From the NCBI GenBank assembly GCA_026713545.1, contig JAPOOG010000109.1:28691-92690 (forward strand): a DNA stretch of 64,000 bases, in the 5' to 3' direction. The stretch comes from Bryobacterales bacterium (lineage in GTDB: Bacteria > Acidobacteriota > Terriglobia > Bryobacterales > UBA6623). Of this stretch, positions 43,515 through 52,497 are shown piece by piece (positions within the stretch are counted from its first letter, which is position 1; each line of letters opens with the position of its first letter). Both the position numbers and the translations under genes were made by a program. Under the pieces are notes generated by a model. The model was given only the letters and a program-made list of their open reading frames with translations. It ran no database searches and was not told where the DNA came from.

Positions 43515-44780
43515 CTAGGGGATCCTCTCGTATTCACCGGCGGTGTCCCACTCGGGGAATCCGAGCCCCCTCTCGTCGAAGACGAGTTCGCCGGCGCGTA
43601 CGGTGAGAACGGCACGCAGCCGCAGATCGGCGAGCTTCTTTTTCCTCCAGGCGTCGGAGTAACCGAAGATGCCTTGCTCGAGCACGAGCACTGAGATGTC
43701 GGCTTCCTTACCTTCGCCGAGCGTACCGATCTCGGGATATTTGTTAATGACTTGCGCCGGGCGGGCGGTCGAACGGAAGATGGCATCTTCGAGCGACATG
43801 CCGAGCGCCATCATCTTCGACATGACGTTGGGCATATCTGCTTTGGTCGAAAAGATGCTCATGTTGTGGAGGTCAGTGCTGATGGTGTCGGGGTAGAACT
43901 TCTGCTCCATCGATTTGTGTGCCGCGGGCCAGACAAAGCTGCCGTTGCCGTGGCCGATGTCAAAGAGGCGGCCTTTCTCACGCGCTTCGTACATGTAGGG
44001 CTGCACTTTGCCGGTAAAGCGGTTGACGATCTCCAGATGGCGGTCGTTGAACATGTGGGTGTGAATGTCGCCAGGCCGGAAGTACTTCAGCAGCTTGGTC
44101 TCGGTGTCTCGGTCGTTATTGGTGAGGATGCTGTTATCGACGATCATCGGCACGCCGGCAATGTTGCCCGCCTTGACGGCTTGTTCGAGGTTGAAGTAGT
44201 CACGGCGGCCGTAGTGAGCGCACTTGATGCCGACGATGAGGCCCGGATACTGCTGGATCTTGGCGGCGAGCTTCTCATGATCCATGTCGTCGATGTCGCT
44301 CTCGGTTCCGACCATCCCGGCGCCGACGACATTGATGAATGCGAGGACGCGGGTCTTCGAGCGATCAACGACGGTTTCCTTGAAGGTCTCGAAGGTCCGC
44401 CATCCGGCGCCGCCGCAGTCGACGACGGTCGTCGTGCCGGTGAGGAGGTGAGTGTCGTCGGGCCAGAGAGAGCCTGAGTATCCGAAGACGTGAGCGTGCA
44501 GGTCGATGAGCCCCGGAGTGACGTAGAGGCCCACGGCGTCAATCGTTTTCTTGGCCTGCTCGGAAGGGATGTCTTCGGCGACCTTGGCGATCTTGTCTCC
44601 GGAGACGGCAACGTCCATCACGGCGTTGATCTCGTTACCGGGATCGATGACGCGGCCATTCTTGATGAGCAGGTCGTACTGCTGAGCAGATGCGAGCCCC
44701 GCGAGCAAGAGGAGCAACAGCCAGGCACCTAGGACACCCCGGAAGAGCGTCCGAGCGGAGTAAGCAGTATATCGAGACAA
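43515..44780 (-). CDS. Exported amidohydrolase/deacetylase-family metallohydrolase (first of three)
   Basis: The 421-residue protein has a Sec signal (hydrophobic core AWLLLLLLAGLASAQ) and a complete amidohydrolase domain: LIDLHAHVFGYSG, GTTTVVDCGGAGW, VGIKCAHYGRRD, PGDIHTHMF, FDIGHGNGSFVW, STDLHNMS and the C-terminal small domain ISVLVLEQG. It uses a TTG start supported by a GGAGGAGG site six to thirteen bases upstream. It leads the three-gene array and is nearest in sequence to the frameshifted third copy. Location is periplasmic; substrate unknown. Confidence 0.89.
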   Translation of the reverse strand: MSRYTAYSARTLFRGVLGAWLLLLLLAGLASAQQYDLLIKNGRVIDPGNEINAVMDVAVSGDKIAKVAEDIPSEQAKKTIDAVGLYVTPGLIDLHAHVFGYSGSLWPDDTHLLTGTTTVVDCGGAGWRTFETFKETVVDRSKTRVLAFINVVGAGMVGTESDIDDMDHEKLAAKIQQYPGLIVGIKCAHYGRRDYFNLEQAVKAGNIAGVPMIVDNSILTNNDRDTETKLLKYFRPGDIHTHMFNDRHLEIVNRFTGKVQPYMYEAREKGRLFDIGHGNGSFVWPAAHKSMEQKFYPDTISTDLHNMSIFSTKADMPNVMSKMMALGMSLEDAIFRSTARPAQVINKYPEIGTLGEGKEADISVLVLEQGIFGYSDAWRKKKLADLRLRAVLTVRAGELVFDERGLGFPEWDTAGEYERIP

Positions 44781-45079
44781 TTCGGGCCACCTCCTCCACT
44801 ACACAATACTACAAACGAGCCAGCCAGCCCCCCTCAGCAAATCCCCCGTCACCGGGACGGGATGAGATTCAACCGGGGCACGGTGAAAATGATTCCCATC
44901 ACGGGCTCGACCTCGATGCTGGTAACGGAAGGCAGGGTTCCGGCAGTGGGTTTCTCTCTCTGCAGGAAAGCAGGAAACTTGAGAAAAGGCTGGCCGGATG
45001 GGGCGACAATCAACAACCGTCCTCGATCGCTCCTCCCGGACCCTTGGCTTGTTTACAGCGTTTTTCTTTGCCGGGCAGA
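44781..45079. other. Intergenic, leader of the amidohydrolase array
   Basis: About 300 bases between the permease stop and the first amidohydrolase. The GGAGGAGG ribosome-binding site lies at the low-coordinate end, and a TTTGTAG/TATTGT pair a little upstream might form a weak promoter. No gene or clear hairpin terminator was seen. Confidence 0.4.
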
Positions 45080-46153
45080 CTACTCTCCGTTCCCCTCTGC
45101 TTGCGGCCCGAGCTCGGAAACGGGTGGTCCCAACAGGACCGCCAACCAGCGTGTCCGTTCATTGCTTTCGAGAGCGATCTTCACGGTCATCGTGAGGGGG
45201 ACGGAAAGCAGCATGCCGACCGTCCCCCAAAGCCAGCCCCAAAATATCAACGACAAGAACACCACCAGCGTCGAGAGCCCGAGTCCACGACCCATGAATC
45301 GCGGTTCGATGATGTTGCCGAGCACTACGTTAAGCACGAGATAACCGATCGTGACGATCATCGCGGTTCCGAATCCGAACTGCATGAATGCCAGCAGTAC
45401 GGCGGGAACGGCAGCGATGATCGACCCGATGTTCGGGATGTAGTTCAGCAGAAACGCGAGGAGACCCCAGAGCAGAGGAAAATCGACGCCCATCACCCAG
45501 ACCCAGAGCGTGACCAGGACGCCAAGTACCAAGCTGACCGCGGTCTTGATCGCCAGATAACCCTTGACGCTGTCGGTGAACTTCGTGAAGTGAGGGAAGA
45601 CGAGCTTCGCCTCGCTGGTCGCAACACTCAGTTTGCCCGGGAAGCTTGATACCTCAAGCAAGATGAACACAACCGTTAGCAGGATCAGGAAGGCATTCGT
45701 AAAGACGCCCCCGAGGCCTGTGAGCAGATTGGAGGCCAAGCCCATCGCAGCTCCCGGGTCCACATAGTCGAGCAGCACATCGAGGGACAGGTCCACCCCC
45801 AACCCATCCAACCAGGCCAAGAGAGCCGAGATTTCTTCTTGAAGTCTCGACTGATAGGTGGGGATGTTCCGCGAGAAGCTATTGACGGAAGTGCCTATCA
45901 GGGCAGCCAAGCCGGTTCCGACCCCTACCATGGCCGCGACAACGAGTAAGACCGCCAGGGCGCGTGGAACGCGTTTCGCAGTCATCCAAAAAACCGCCGG
46001 GGAGCTGACAACTGCGAGGAAGACGGCGATCAGAAAAGGCAGAAGAATCTCCTGCGCTTCTCTCATGCCCGCCAGGATGATGAAGAGCGCGGCCACGGTC
46101 AGCAGAACGCCGACGCGCGATGCCTTCTTGGATTGCGAAGCCTTCTCGGACAT
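45080..46153 (-). CDS. AI-2E family transporter
   Basis: The 357-residue membrane protein belongs to the PerM/AI-2E exporter family. Eight hydrophobic segments are seen, with the usual reentrant core GLLAFLLNYIPNIGSIIAAVPAVLLAF, then LGNIIEPRFMGRGLGLSTLVVFLSLIFWGWLWG and LLSVPLTMTVKIAL. Family members include the AI-2 exporter TqsA and Na+/H+ antiporters, so the cargo is uncertain. The ATG at 46153 is chosen over a GTG ten codons earlier because GGAGGA stands four bases before it. It is in the inner membrane. Confidence 0.92.
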   Translation of the reverse strand: MSEKASQSKKASRVGVLLTVAALFIILAGMREAQEILLPFLIAVFLAVVSSPAVFWMTAKRVPRALAVLLVVAAMVGVGTGLAALIGTSVNSFSRNIPTYQSRLQEEISALLAWLDGLGVDLSLDVLLDYVDPGAAMGLASNLLTGLGGVFTNAFLILLTVVFILLEVSSFPGKLSVATSEAKLVFPHFTKFTDSVKGYLAIKTAVSLVLGVLVTLWVWVMGVDFPLLWGLLAFLLNYIPNIGSIIAAVPAVLLAFMQFGFGTAMIVTIGYLVLNVVLGNIIEPRFMGRGLGLSTLVVFLSLIFWGWLWGTVGMLLSVPLTMTVKIALESNERTRWLAVLLGPPVSELGPQAEGNGE

Positions 46154-46406
46154 GCCGTCCTCCGTTGTTGACATCACTGACACTCATGATCACGACAACC
46201 CTGAGCAGAAGAGTGCAGCATGCAGTTCGTGAAACTCAGACTCTCATTTCACGCATTTCGGAGCAACCCATGCCGATAATTACTCGCATAGGGAATCTTC
46301 TTCAGGCAGCCAGAGCGGTAACGGACGGTGGGATTAGTGGAGAGCCTCGCCAAAACGATCTGATCTATGGGTTACCCATAGATCCTCGCCTGGTCTGTGG
46401 TTTGGA

Positions 46407-47540
46407 CTACAGAAGCCGGAAATTGACTTCGATGGTGGCCGCCACCTTGACCGGTTTGTTCTCTTTGCGGCCGGGGACGAAGCGCCACTGACGAACCGCC
46501 TCTATGGCTTTCTCGTCGAGGCCGAGGCCGAGGCTGCGAACAATGCGGACGTTGTGTGCACGTCCATCTTCCCAGACCTGAACGGCGAGAACAACCGTGC
46601 CCTGGTATTTGGCCTTGCGGGCTTCCTCGGAGTATTCCGGCTCAACCTTCTTGATGAGCCGCGGAGCACTAACGCCGCCACCGACGCGGAACACGCCGCC
46701 ACCGGTTCCGCCGCCGGAACCGGGACCGAGTCCTCCACCTGTTCCGGAGCCGACGCCCGTTCCTCTGCCGCTACCGATTCCCCCGCCGGTTCCCGGGCCG
46801 GCCGAGGGCGGTCCGATTTTGCCGAAGGGATCGCCAAACACATTCATGGCGATGTTGGGCACTTGCATTTCGGGAGGCCCGAGCAAGGTGGGCTCCACGG
46901 CCAGCTTCGGATTCTCATTCTTGATGACCGGGGTCGGAGGGGCAAACTGACGCATCGAAAAGCGCGGCAGCTTACCCTTACTGGCGGGCAACGGTGAATT
47001 CTGACCGCCTCCGCCACCACCACCGGTATCACCCGGCGCGAGCATCTTGATGTCCGCCAAGTAGGGCGAAACGTCGACAGGTATGATCAAACTAACCGAG
47101 CCGTGGGCCGCTTGTTGGATATCCGATGGCGCAAAGACGGTAAACATGAGCGCTACGACGACCACGTGGGCGGCGGAGGAAGATCCAATGCCGGGCTTTT
47201 TGTAGTCGTAGGAGCCCCAAATGTTCTTGACGCGGATCGGGCGAGCCGTCAGTTTCAGCGGCGGCAGCTTCTTGAGTTCTCTCAGCGTCCTCCAAGTGTG
47301 GCGCAGTGATTGGAACCAAGCTTCGTGGGCCGTATCAAGAACCTTCGGCCCCAGGTCTTCTTCGCCGGGCAGCGGCGGCCGATATGAGGGGAGCGGGGGC
47401 GCCGCCGGCTTCGCGGAGAACATCTCCACGACTTCTCGCTTGAACGAGCCGAACCAAGGCTCGTGAATCGAATCGACGGTCATGGTGAAAGCATCTTTGG
47501 CCGATCCGTTCATGGACCTTGTGTTTGGTGTCTCGTTCAT
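46407..47540 (-). CDS. TonB-type energy transducer with glycine-rich linker
   Basis: The 377-residue protein ends with a canonical TonB C-terminal domain (about 290-377: PRLIKKVEPEYSEEARKAKYQG, WRFVPGRKENKPVKV). One membrane helix lies near 122-140, after an unusually long cytoplasmic region of about 120 residues. That region contains a repeated motif: HEPWFGSFKREVVEMF (about 26-41) and HEAWFQSLRHTWRTL (about 71-85). The periplasmic linker is Gly/Ser-rich (about 250-285) in place of the usual Pro/Lys-rich one. TonB transmits proton-motive force to outer-membrane receptors. No exbB or exbD is adjacent. Another possible start is eight codons downstream. Confidence 0.88.
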   Translation of the reverse strand: MNETPNTRSMNGSAKDAFTMTVDSIHEPWFGSFKREVVEMFSAKPAAPPLPSYRPPLPGEEDLGPKVLDTAHEAWFQSLRHTWRTLRELKKLPPLKLTARPIRVKNIWGSYDYKKPGIGSSSAAHVVVVALMFTVFAPSDIQQAAHGSVSLIIPVDVSPYLADIKMLAPGDTGGGGGGGQNSPLPASKGKLPRFSMRQFAPPTPVIKNENPKLAVEPTLLGPPEMQVPNIAMNVFGDPFGKIGPPSAGPGTGGGIGSGRGTGVGSGTGGGLGPGSGGGTGGGVFRVGGGVSAPRLIKKVEPEYSEEARKAKYQGTVVLAVQVWEDGRAHNVRIVRSLGLGLDEKAIEAVRQWRFVPGRKENKPVKVAATIEVNFRLL

Positions 47541-47964
47541 AACGTTGTGCCTACCGGCCTCCCGAACCTCTAACCGACAGACGCCGAAAAGCCGCTCGCC
47601 GTTACGTGTAATTGAGTCCTCTCGACACGCATAGCAGACCCATCATCCATGATAACGAGAGCCACATGCGACCTGCAATTAAGTCGGTAGCCCAATGATC
47701 ATATCCGCTTGAGCGCCCCATAGAAATGACCCCTGATCCGGGGTTCCGTAGGAGAAGTCGAGATTGAGGAGGACATGGATGATCGACCCGGCGCTTGAGT
47801 CAAGAAGATGCTGAGTAGCACCAGCCTTGCACCGCCTTGAGGTCACCTATGTGATTTCACTCCGGCCTGTTTTTTTCTTGCTGCCTGACGGACGGCGCAG
47901 ACGATTTCGGCTCGACAATGAGTGTGGGATCTGGTCCAATACTCGCGTTACGAAGGAGGCGCCC
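47541..47964. other. Intergenic between divergent TonB and enolase-family genes
   Basis: 424 bases that should hold two outward promoters. A minor GAGGAGG followed by ATGGATGATC (near 47768-47790) would encode only seven residues, so it is either a leader peptide or chance. The 46-codon upstream extension of the enolase-family frame is rich in Arg and unlike the family, so it is treated as noncoding. Confidence 0.45.
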
Positions 47965-49239
47965 ATGTTGACACGGCGGAACTTCATAGCCGCAACGGCC
48001 GTGGCGGCGGCCGGATTCATGCCGGAGCAGTCCCAGATCCTGAGAGCCTTGCCGCAAGCCGAGACTGAATTCGGCAAGGTCAAGATCACCGATGTCAAGA
48101 CGGCCTCGGTAATGATCAAATACCCGGCCCACCTAGTCAAGATCGAAACCGACGCCGGGTTGTTCGGAATCGGAGAGGCATTCAACCGAGACGGTGTTCT
48201 GGACCACATACGATCCCTCAAAGACCTCGTGATCGGCCAGGACCCGCTTCAAGTGGACTACCTGTATCAGCGCATGGTGGAAGCGAAGCTGGGCGCGGGA
48301 AGCTGGACCGGGACGCTTTCGTCGTCGATCGCGGGTATCGAAACCGCCTTGTGGGATCTGGCTGGGAAGATTCTGAAGGTGCCGGCATACGTGCTATTGG
48401 GCGGCAAGTTTCGCGACAAGCTGCTGATCTATCACGACACCGGTTCGCCCAAGACACCCGATCCCGCGGCGTGGGTTGAAGAGGCCCAGAAATCGGTCGC
48501 ATACGGGTTCAAAGCAACAAAGTTCGATCTCGATTGGGAGGGCCGAGGGCAATGGATAGCAGGCGAGCCCTTTCAGTACCGTGGGGAGATATTCAACCGC
48601 AGCATCTCATCGCTTGAAATGGAGCAATGGGTGAAGATCCTTGAGGCGATTCGGTTGGAGTTGGGACCGCACTACCCGCTAGCGATCGACTTGCATTTCA
48701 ACTACAACATGGGTGACTCGATGCGCTTCGCCAAGATGACTGACGACTTGAATCTGTGGTTTATAGAGGATCCGATCCCGCCGCAAAATGCTGACGCGAT
48801 GGCGCGATTCACGCGCGCCTCACCAGCCCCCACCGCGACGGGGGAGAACCTTTACAGCCGCCACACCTTTCGGGACTTTATCGAGAAGCAGGCGTGCGAC
48901 ATCATCCAACCGGACCCACAGAAAGTGGGAGGATTGCTCGAGACTAAGAAGATCGCCGATTGGGCGGACCTCTACTACATCACAATGGCTTGTCACAACA
49001 TGTGCACTCCGGTCGGCACAATCGCGAACGGTCACGCCTGCGCGGCGATCAAGTCTTTCATCACGCTCGAATCCGACAGCGTTGAACTGGGCTACTGGGA
49101 TGACATCGTTCAAACAGAAAGCGGCAAAGTGTTTCGAGACGGCTATCTGGAGATGACCAATAAGCCGGGGTTGGGTATTGAACTGAACGAAGAGGTTTGC
49201 CGAGCTCATCTCGCGGAGGGTTCGGTCTTTTTTGACTGA
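47965..49239 (+). CDS. Tat-exported mandelate racemase/muconate lactonizing-type enzyme
   Basis: The 424-residue enolase-superfamily protein begins with a twin-arginine signal (LTRRNFIAATAVAAAGFM). The barrel shows FKATKFDLDW (general base region), metal ligands in AIDLHFNYN, IEDPIPPQN and TGENLYSR, then QPDPQKVGG and the MACHNMCTPVG segment near the position of the catalytic His. These enzymes abstract the proton alpha to a carboxylate; sugar-acid dehydratases are the most common activity. An AAGGAGG site (47953-47959) fixes the ATG at 47965. An extracytoplasmic enolase-type enzyme is unusual. Confidence 0.9.
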   Translation: MLTRRNFIAATAVAAAGFMPEQSQILRALPQAETEFGKVKITDVKTASVMIKYPAHLVKIETDAGLFGIGEAFNRDGVLDHIRSLKDLVIGQDPLQVDYLYQRMVEAKLGAGSWTGTLSSSIAGIETALWDLAGKILKVPAYVLLGGKFRDKLLIYHDTGSPKTPDPAAWVEEAQKSVAYGFKATKFDLDWEGRGQWIAGEPFQYRGEIFNRSISSLEMEQWVKILEAIRLELGPHYPLAIDLHFNYNMGDSMRFAKMTDDLNLWFIEDPIPPQNADAMARFTRASPAPTATGENLYSRHTFRDFIEKQACDIIQPDPQKVGGLLETKKIADWADLYYITMACHNMCTPVGTIANGHACAAIKSFITLESDSVELGYWDDIVQTESGKVFRDGYLEMTNKPGLGIELNEEVCRAHLAEGSVFFD

Positions 49240-49286
49240 GTGGGAACTCGTTGCTTCGGGAAGCCCAATCGCAACCCGGAAGCCGC

Positions 49287-50669
49287 TCAGCCGATTGGGC
49301 GGCCACGGGCGTCGTCAATTTCCCGGCCCGAGTCGTTGCCGTCGGTGGTCGAGGAGCCGCGGAGCATGTCAAGGCACATCTCGTAGTCGCTGTAAACCTT
49401 CTCGAAAACTCGATCCCAAGAAGCCTGCTCTCCCTGCACCCGTGCAGCGGTCTTCATCTTGGCGAAATCCGTTTGCGGGTCCATGGCTCTGAAGACGCAT
49501 TCGACGAAATGCTGATCGTTCCGGGCCACGAATCCGTTGACGCCGTCCTTGACGAGGAACTTGGGTCCGCCTCTGTTGGTCACGACGGCGGGAACGCCAG
49601 AGGCATGTGACTCCTGAATCACGTTGCCATATGTATCCGAATAAGAGGGGAAGACGAAGAGATCGAAATTGGCGTAGGCGCGAGCCAAGTCCTCACCCTC
49701 CAGGACACCGGGGAACTCGGCGAACCGCATGTTTTTTTCCAGCCAAGGCTTCTCACTGCCTTGACCGACAATCGCGAACTTGAAGTTGCACCGGCCGGCG
49801 GCGATGAGAGCCTGCTCGAGCACAGGCAGGAAACGAACGTTCTTCTCGGCGGCCAGCCTACCAACGAAGCCGAGAACAAAGGTATCGTCGGTGCGGTTGC
49901 GCTTCTCAGGGGAGAAGAGATGGAAATTGACACCTCGCCGCATGATTCGCGTCGGTTTGCCAGTTCGAGTCTCGAGCAGGGTGGCCAGTTCTTCGTTCGG
50001 AGCGAACAGCAAGCGCGCCGGGCGGTAGAACTCCAGAATGCCGGCGAGAGAGAAGCTCTCCAGAAACCGGCAGATCGACTTGCGGAGGCGGTCGGGGAGG
50101 AAGGATGTGGCTTTATCCAGCCTCAAGGCGCCGAACTCATGTACGTTCGTATGCCAGGAGGCGACCGTCGGAATGCCCAACCGTTTGGCGACGATCGCGC
50201 CGAGAATGCCACAGTTGCTGAGCGCCGTGAAATGAACCAAGTCGGGACGAAAATTTTCCAGCGCCTGTTTGACGCGCCGATAGTGGCGCCAGAAAACGGG
50301 GTCGAAAACGAGCCCACCGTCGATCGGCAGCGATGCACGGCTGAAACCGAGCTGCGCAAGACAGGTTGTGCCCTCTTCCCGGAACTCCGTGTTCGGTCCG
50401 GCCAGCAGTGTAAGAAAGGGGAAGCGCTGCCGGTAGGCGAAGTCGTGCAGTTGGCGGCAGGTCAGTGCGAGTCCATTGACTTCGAGAAAGCTGTCGGCGA
50501 GCAAAGCGATGCGGGGAACTCGCGGCCTGCCTGCCTCGTTTTGTGAAGCGCCCTGGCTCAGGGGCATCGTCGGCACGTCATTGCCGTGGTCGATGTGCAT
50601 TGCGGGCGTCCGAGCCGACTGTCCCGCATCGGAGTCCCCAGCTTGTTCCGAGCGGGCTGTTTCGGTCAT
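49287..50669 (-). CDS. GT4 family glycosyltransferase
   Basis: The 460-residue enzyme has the GT-B fold. Its N-terminal domain opens with RIALLADSFLEVNGLALTCRQL and contains IPTVASWHTNVHEFGAL; the C-terminal nucleotide-sugar domain has VLGFVGRLAAEKNVRFL and the FPSYSDTYGNVIQESHASGVPAVVTN stretch with the EX7E glutamates. This is the GDP-mannose/SQD2-like subset that builds glycolipids or oligosaccharides. The start is uncertain: ATG at 50669 is used, with a GTG 23 codons upstream as alternative; the first 50 residues are not conserved in look. Confidence 0.88.
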   Translation of the reverse strand: MTETARSEQAGDSDAGQSARTPAMHIDHGNDVPTMPLSQGASQNEAGRPRVPRIALLADSFLEVNGLALTCRQLHDFAYRQRFPFLTLLAGPNTEFREEGTTCLAQLGFSRASLPIDGGLVFDPVFWRHYRRVKQALENFRPDLVHFTALSNCGILGAIVAKRLGIPTVASWHTNVHEFGALRLDKATSFLPDRLRKSICRFLESFSLAGILEFYRPARLLFAPNEELATLLETRTGKPTRIMRRGVNFHLFSPEKRNRTDDTFVLGFVGRLAAEKNVRFLPVLEQALIAAGRCNFKFAIVGQGSEKPWLEKNMRFAEFPGVLEGEDLARAYANFDLFVFPSYSDTYGNVIQESHASGVPAVVTNRGGPKFLVKDGVNGFVARNDQHFVECVFRAMDPQTDFAKMKTAARVQGEQASWDRVFEKVYSDYEMCLDMLRGSSTTDGNDSGREIDDARGRPIG

Positions 50670-51187
50670 GTCGGACACGGCTCCCGTTGACGATCTCGAA
50701 AAGCAACCATTCGAAGTGTACCGGATCTGCCCTCTCACGGCCTGTCGGGGACGGAGCGATCATATTCGGTGATTCCGCTTCGATGATGCCGCCTGAAGCT
50801 CTCAGTGTGGTTGCCGGGAGATAAATTTTTATTGAAACAGAAAACCCCTTTTTTGTTCGGAGACGGGCGGCGCCATCGCGGTGTTCATCAGTGCTCCAAC
50901 TTCCGGCTTACTACCCTCTGGGCAACACGACGTGTCGGAACAGGCTATAATGAAACCCCATTGGAAGAGTACGGAAAGACGAACAGGGACTTGGTTGAAA
51001 CAGAATCACAGGGTTGTGTTTCACACGAATTTAATCCTTCCGCAAACGGCTCGTTAACGACCGTCAACAGACTGAGAAGAGCGGCACACTGCGGATTCTC
51101 GGTCAGCAGAATGGTAGGTACTGCCGACCGTTCCGCCCGCCCGGGGTTTTCTCTTTTGACCTCGTGCTTCGTCGCCAGGGTGTGAGG
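50670..51187. other. Intergenic with candidate promoter of the PHP gene
   Basis: The space holds a perfect TATAAT at 50946-50951 with only a weak -35 (GCAACA, 18-base spacing). This would give the PHP gene a leader of about 230 bases. An A/T-rich patch (ATAAATTTTTATT, near 50821) lies between the divergent genes. No riboswitch family was recognised. Confidence 0.4.
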
Positions 51188-52348
51188 ATGAACCACAAAA
51201 TCCTTTACAAGGATCGGGATCGTCCTCTGGACGAGGGTTTCTGTACGGGAATCTCCCTTCACAGTCACACCCTGCATTCGAAAGAAAGCGTCAACTTCAT
51301 CAAGAGGTTGACGCAGCAATCTTTGTTTGTGAGAGGGCTGATCTACGTGCACCACCGGTCTCGATCCGACAGCCCCACCTTGGAAGGGGAACTGGCCAGG
51401 CTCTGGTGGAGACCACCGCTTTCGGCGGGTCAGGCGCTGCATCTCGAGAGATCTCAGATTGAAGAAAAGCTTCAGATGGCCCCGATTGTCTCCATCACTG
51501 ATCACGACAATATCGATGCCCCGATGAACCTGCAGCTAGCGGCGAGGAACGAACACGTACCACTCTCGTTGGAGTGGACGGCACCGTTTGGAGCGACGTA
51601 TTTCCATATCGGGGTTCACAACCTTCCGCCGAAGTCAGCGCACAAGATCTTCGAGCGTCTGCTGGCCTACAGAGAGGAACCTCGGCTTGCACTGCTGGAT
51701 GAGTTGATGCACGAGATGGCCGTGAAGCCCGGAGTGCTCATCGTTTTCAATCACCCGATGTGGGATCAGACGGGCCAAGGAGCCAAGCCTCACGCGCAAT
51801 GCGCCCATGATTTCATTCGGCGGTATCGCAATCCGATCCATGCCTTGGAAATCAACGGGATGCGGTCGGTCGCGGAGAATCAGCGGGTTACCAAGCTCGC
51901 CGAGGCATTCCAACTGCCGCTGATCTCGGGCGGCGACCGCCACGGACGTGAGCCGAACGCCATGCTGAATGTCACCAATGCCTCGACCTTCGCGGAGTTT
52001 GCGGATGAAATCATTCGTGACGGCTACAGTCGCATTGTGATCATGCCGCAATACCGGGAGCCCCATCTCCTGCGGGTGACCCAAACACTTGGTGACGTCC
52101 TGGACGACTACTCCGATCATTCCTTGGGCTGGGTGCAGTGGAGTGAGCGGTTCTTTCGGAAGCAAATGGATGGCAGCGTGAAGAACTTCGCTCAGCTATT
52201 CGAATCGAGATCAAAACCGATCGCGTTGAGATACTTGCTCAAGGGGATCAGGATCATCGCGAACAAGAAGCTTCGGCCGGCCTTCCGATTGGCATTCGCC
52301 AAGAGTCCGGAAGAGCTTCAGATTGAACGTGCTCATACCGCCCGATGA
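51188..52348 (+). CDS. PHP-domain phosphoesterase-like protein
   Basis: The 386-residue protein shows PHP metal motifs: SLHSHTLHSKESV near residue 20, ITDHDNIDAP near 105, VLIVFNHPMWD and ISGGDRHGREPNA. PHP proteins hydrolyse phosphoesters; free-standing ones range from histidinol phosphatase to nucleases. Here the segment between the first two motifs is enlarged (about 30-95, VNFIKRLTQQSLFVRGLIYVHHRSR), unlike the common small PHP enzymes. The ATG at 51188 follows GAGG; an in-frame ATG lies eight codons upstream. The neighbours (GT4 enzyme, methyltransferase-like protein) hint at a glycolipid or envelope role, which is inference. Confidence 0.82.
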   Translation: MNHKILYKDRDRPLDEGFCTGISLHSHTLHSKESVNFIKRLTQQSLFVRGLIYVHHRSRSDSPTLEGELARLWWRPPLSAGQALHLERSQIEEKLQMAPIVSITDHDNIDAPMNLQLAARNEHVPLSLEWTAPFGATYFHIGVHNLPPKSAHKIFERLLAYREEPRLALLDELMHEMAVKPGVLIVFNHPMWDQTGQGAKPHAQCAHDFIRRYRNPIHALEINGMRSVAENQRVTKLAEAFQLPLISGGDRHGREPNAMLNVTNASTFAEFADEIIRDGYSRIVIMPQYREPHLLRVTQTLGDVLDDYSDHSLGWVQWSERFFRKQMDGSVKNFAQLFESRSKPIALRYLLKGIRIIANKKLRPAFRLAFAKSPEELQIERAHTAR

Positions 52349-52497
52349 GCGGTGAAAGTCGTTCGTCAGGTGGAAGGCCGCAAGGGCTATGATCTGACCT
52401 CGTCGGCGCCGGGCGGGATCCAGCAACCGACGCTCTCGTGCACAAGTAGTTACCCCTCTCAGCTTGAAGTAGTGCAACATGAGCAATCCGATCGGGT

